NCBI RefSeq assembly: GCF_024346975.1
Contig: NZ_AP024885.1
Location: 1-64,000 of the forward strand
Length of the DNA stretch: 64,000 nt
Direction of reading: 5' to 3'
Source: Vibrio neonatus
GTDB taxonomy: Bacteria; Pseudomonadota; Gammaproteobacteria; Enterobacterales; Vibrionaceae
Shown here: piece by piece, positions 62,086 through 64,000 of the stretch
Position numbering within the stretch: the first letter of the stretch is position 1
Layout of the letters: each line of letters starts with the position of its first letter
Notes under the pieces: model-generated
Told to the model about the DNA's origin: nothing
Seen by the model: only the letters and a program-made list of their open reading frames with translations
The model's database searches: none
Made by a program: the position numbers and the translations under genes

Positions 62086-62446
62086 TTACTTAATCGATAC
62101 AACCCTGTTTCTTTTTAGCTCTGCTAACTCGCCACGCTTGATTAACTTAAGTAAGAAAGAGCGGAACTGATAGGTTGGTTTGAGCCTTTTTATGGGGGAA
62201 GCATTCCTAATCTAACTGCTCATCTTCTAGGAACTGATAGTATTTGAGTAGAACACGACTGCATGGGTTGAGGTCTTTCGCTAAGAGGTAGCTATTGGGT
62301 TCTTGTAGAAAAGTACCGTCATGAGAGAACAGTGTAGGAAGGGAGCCTATGTTGCCCTTTGTTGGCTGACAATGGTAAGTACTATCATCTCTAGGTGTTA
62401 ATTCTATTTTCTTGTAAACGTCACTTGATTGTATAAGTTGAGTCAC
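62086..62446 (-). pseudogene. Truncated, frameshifted tyrosine-recombinase-like gene (possibly gmtY)
   Basis: The first part, MTQLIQSSDVYKKIELTPRD to LKYYQFLEDEQLD (79 codons), stops at 62207. The next frame continues SPIKRLKPTYQFRSFLLKLI-KRGELA before jumping to ELKRNRVVSIK and a stop at 62086. The pattern of an N-terminal LNPCSRVLLKYYQFLED followed by RPTYxFRxFLLxLIxxGxLA resembles the start of tyrosine recombinases such as GmtY of the Vibrio gamma-mobile-trio elements. The catalytic half is missing. It seems to be the relic of a mobile island; the exact family is inference. Confidence 0.5.
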
Positions 62447-62462
62447 TTATCCACCTAGAAAG

Positions 62463-62495
62463 AACACTGTCTATACATTCAGTGTAAACAGTGTT
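62463..62495 (-). terminator. Candidate terminator of gor
   Basis: AACACTGT and ACAGTGTT pair around a 17-base loop that itself contains a third half (CAGTGT), allowing alternative folds. On the minus strand it is followed by CTTTCT. It lies about 45 bp after the gor stop. Confidence 0.45.
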
Positions 62496-62541
62496 GATTA
62501 TCTTTCCAGATTTTTAAACGTGTGAAGGTTAGGTTTCTACA

Positions 62542-63900
62542 CTAACCCCTCATCGTAACAAACTCTTCCGAGCCCGTTGGATGGATTGCGACTACGGCAT
62601 CGAAGTCAGCCTTAGTTGCGCCCATCTTCATTGCGACTGCAAAGCCTTGAATCATTTCATCAACAGTGAAACCAATGCCGTGTAGACCAACAACTTGTTC
62701 GTTGTCGCCAGCACAGACCAGCTTCATTTTGCATGGTTGACGGTGCTTAGTGACAGCAGAGTACATAGCGGTAAAGCCAGAGGTGTATACCTTAATGTTG
62801 TCTTCGCCGTATTGCTCGATAGCTTGTTGCTCAGTAAGACCGATAGTACCGATTGGTGGGTGGCTAAATACCACGGTAGGGACTAAGTTGTAGTCCATTT
62901 TTGCTTCTGGTTTGTTGTTAAACAAACGCTCAGAAAGTTGACGGCCCGCTTTTACTGCTACTGGTGTTAGTTCAATACCGCCTTCCATGATGTCGCCAAC
63001 GCAGTACACGCCTTTAACATTGGTTTTTTGGTATTCGTCAACTTTGATGTAGCCACGCTCGTTGGTTGCTACGCCAGTGTTGCTTAGGTTGATAGCATCG
63101 GTTGCTGGATGACGACCAATCGCCCAGATAAGTTGGTCTACATTGTGGCTGCTGCCGTTTTCTAGGTGCAGAGTTAAACTGCCGTCTGCTTCTTTTACTA
63201 CTTCTTTAGGAACAGAGTGTGTATGCAGTGTTGGACCTTCTGCGGCCATTACTTCTGTTAGGGTATCGATGATCATTGGGTCAAAGCTACGTAGAGGAGA
63301 CTCTTTACGTATAAACAGATCAGTTTGAGTGCCTAGAGCACTTAATACGCCTGCGATTTCTACAGCAATGTAGCCTGCGCCAACAACCGCAACACGTTTT
63401 GGTTGTTCGTTTAATTCAAAGAAACCGTTTGAGTCGATGCCGTACTCTGCGCCTGGAATGTTAGGAATCGTTGGGCGACCACCTACGGCAATCAGGATAT
63501 GATCAGCGGTGTATTGTGTACCGTCTACTTCAACAGTTTTTGCATCAACGAATTTAGCAAAACCTTTGATGACATTTACTTTGTTGTTGCCCAATACACG
63601 GTCATAAGATTGATGAATGCGACCTATGTATGCTTGACGGCTTTCGATAAGTTTTGACCAGTTGAAGCTTTTTAGCTCAACGTCAAAGCCGTAATCTTCA
63701 GCGTAAAGATTGATAGCTTCGGCGACTTGTGCGCCGTGCCACATTACTTTTTTAGGCACACAACCTACGTTGACACAGGTGCCACCAAGGTCTTTTGCTT
63801 CGATTAGAGCAACTTTGGCTCCATACATAGATGCACGGTTTGCTGATGCAATGCCACCGCTACCACCACCAATACAGATATAGTCAAAGTGAGTTGTCAT
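62542..63900 (-). CDS. gor: Glutathione reductase
   Basis: Gor keeps glutathione reduced using NADPH and FAD. The frame is open from 63966, but [20 protein letters not shown] is the family start, so ATG 63900 is chosen, giving 452 residues (E. coli 450). The FAD-binding GGGSGG (about 11) and the redox disulfide [13 protein letters not shown] (C42 and C47) are clear. [15 protein letters not shown] (about 172) is the NADPH-binding region, and the C-terminal [14 protein letters not shown] holds the catalytic histidine. It follows a probable rlmJ on the same strand. Confidence 0.97.
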   Translation of the reverse strand: MTTHFDYICIGGGSGGIASANRASMYGAKVALIEAKDLGGTCVNVGCVPKKVMWHGAQVAEAINLYAEDYGFDVELKSFNWSKLIESRQAYIGRIHQSYDRVLGNNKVNVIKGFAKFVDAKTVEVDGTQYTADHILIAVGGRPTIPNIPGAEYGIDSNGFFELNEQPKRVAVVGAGYIAVEIAGVLSALGTQTDLFIRKESPLRSFDPMIIDTLTEVMAAEGPTLHTHSVPKEVVKEADGSLTLHLENGSSHNVDQLIWAIGRHPATDAINLSNTGVATNERGYIKVDEYQKTNVKGVYCVGDIMEGGIELTPVAVKAGRQLSERLFNNKPEAKMDYNLVPTVVFSHPPIGTIGLTEQQAIEQYGEDNIKVYTSGFTAMYSAVTKHRQPCKMKLVCAGDNEQVVGLHGIGFTVDEMIQGFAVAMKMGATKADFDAVVAIHPTGSEEFVTMRG

Positions 63901-63947
63901 TAAGTTCTCCAGAATTCTTGTAATCTTTATCGTTATATTGGGTGAAT

Positions 63948-64000
63948 TTACTCGGGTACAACCCATTCAACCTTAAAATGCCCTGTCGCAGGGGCGATCG
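63948..64000 (-). CDS. rlmJ: Partial gene: C-terminus of probable 23S rRNA methyltransferase RlmJ
   Basis: Only the last 17 codons are in the window, reading [16 protein letters not shown] and stop. The WVVPE ending and the location immediately upstream of gor, as in E. coli, point to RlmJ, which methylates A2030 of 23S rRNA. The gene continues beyond base 64000. The call rests on a short tail and gene order. Confidence 0.6.
   Translation of the reverse strand, partial: IAPATGHFKVEWVVPE

Overview
The window looks like the chromosome of a Vibrionaceae gammaproteobacterium, most likely a Vibrio. It begins at the first base of dnaA. The evidence is the dnaA-dnaN-recF-gyrB order, a 16S-Glu-Lys-Val-23S-5S ribosomal operon, the hemCDXY block divergent from cyaA, the cyaY/lptM/lysA/dapF/DUF484/xerC/yigB cluster, and moderate-to-low GC with compact spacing. 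The species cannot be fixed from this alone. The replication origin is probably just left of base 1 and is not visible here.

Layout. Bases 1-6289 hold replication initiation and topology genes. Bases 6290-21364 hold housekeeping genes: a small heat-shock protein behind a sigma-32-type promoter and a ROSE-like RNA thermometer; avtA; glyQS; a manganese exporter behind a yybP-ykoY riboswitch; tusA; a LysR regulator and acuI; fadBA with a FadR-like operator; yigZ-trkH-hemG. Bases 21365-27402 are one complete rRNA operon with four tRNAs. Bases 27403-28875 form a small AT-rich accessory patch: an internally deleted IS630-type remnant and a membrane-protein/J-domain-protein gene pair. Bases 28907-43310 are core genes for tetrapyrrole synthesis, cAMP, lysine and cell wall synthesis, dimer resolution and HAD phosphatases. 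Bases 43430-49718 hold pldB, rhtB, a four-gene arsenate-resistance operon (arsR, gapdh, a small phosphatase, arsJ) and an acyltransferase. Bases 49806-57998 hold small proteins, a 160-bp MITE-like element, a peptide-type ABC importer operon and a SPOR-domain protein. Bases 57999-62541 are the most accessory part: an intact-looking IS630-family element with a frameshifted transposase, a compact three-gene operon of unknown function, and the wreck of a tyrosine-recombinase-like gene. The window closes with gor and the last codons of a probable rlmJ.

How the genes work together. Several blocks are textbook functional units: initiator, clamp, repair and gyrase; alpha and beta GlyRS; FadA/FadB; HemC/HemD; LysA/DapF; and the ArsR/GAPDH/ArsJ arsenate route, in which GAPDH makes 1-arseno-3-phosphoglycerate and ArsJ exports it. 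The best candidate for an undescribed system is the 59482-61781 operon. It encodes a TIGR04255-like protein, a helix-turn-helix protein and a 303-residue unknown, with repeated TGTGC motifs over its promoter. It lies between an insertion sequence and recombinase debris, the usual setting of mobile (often defence) cargo. Its function is not demonstrated by the sequence.
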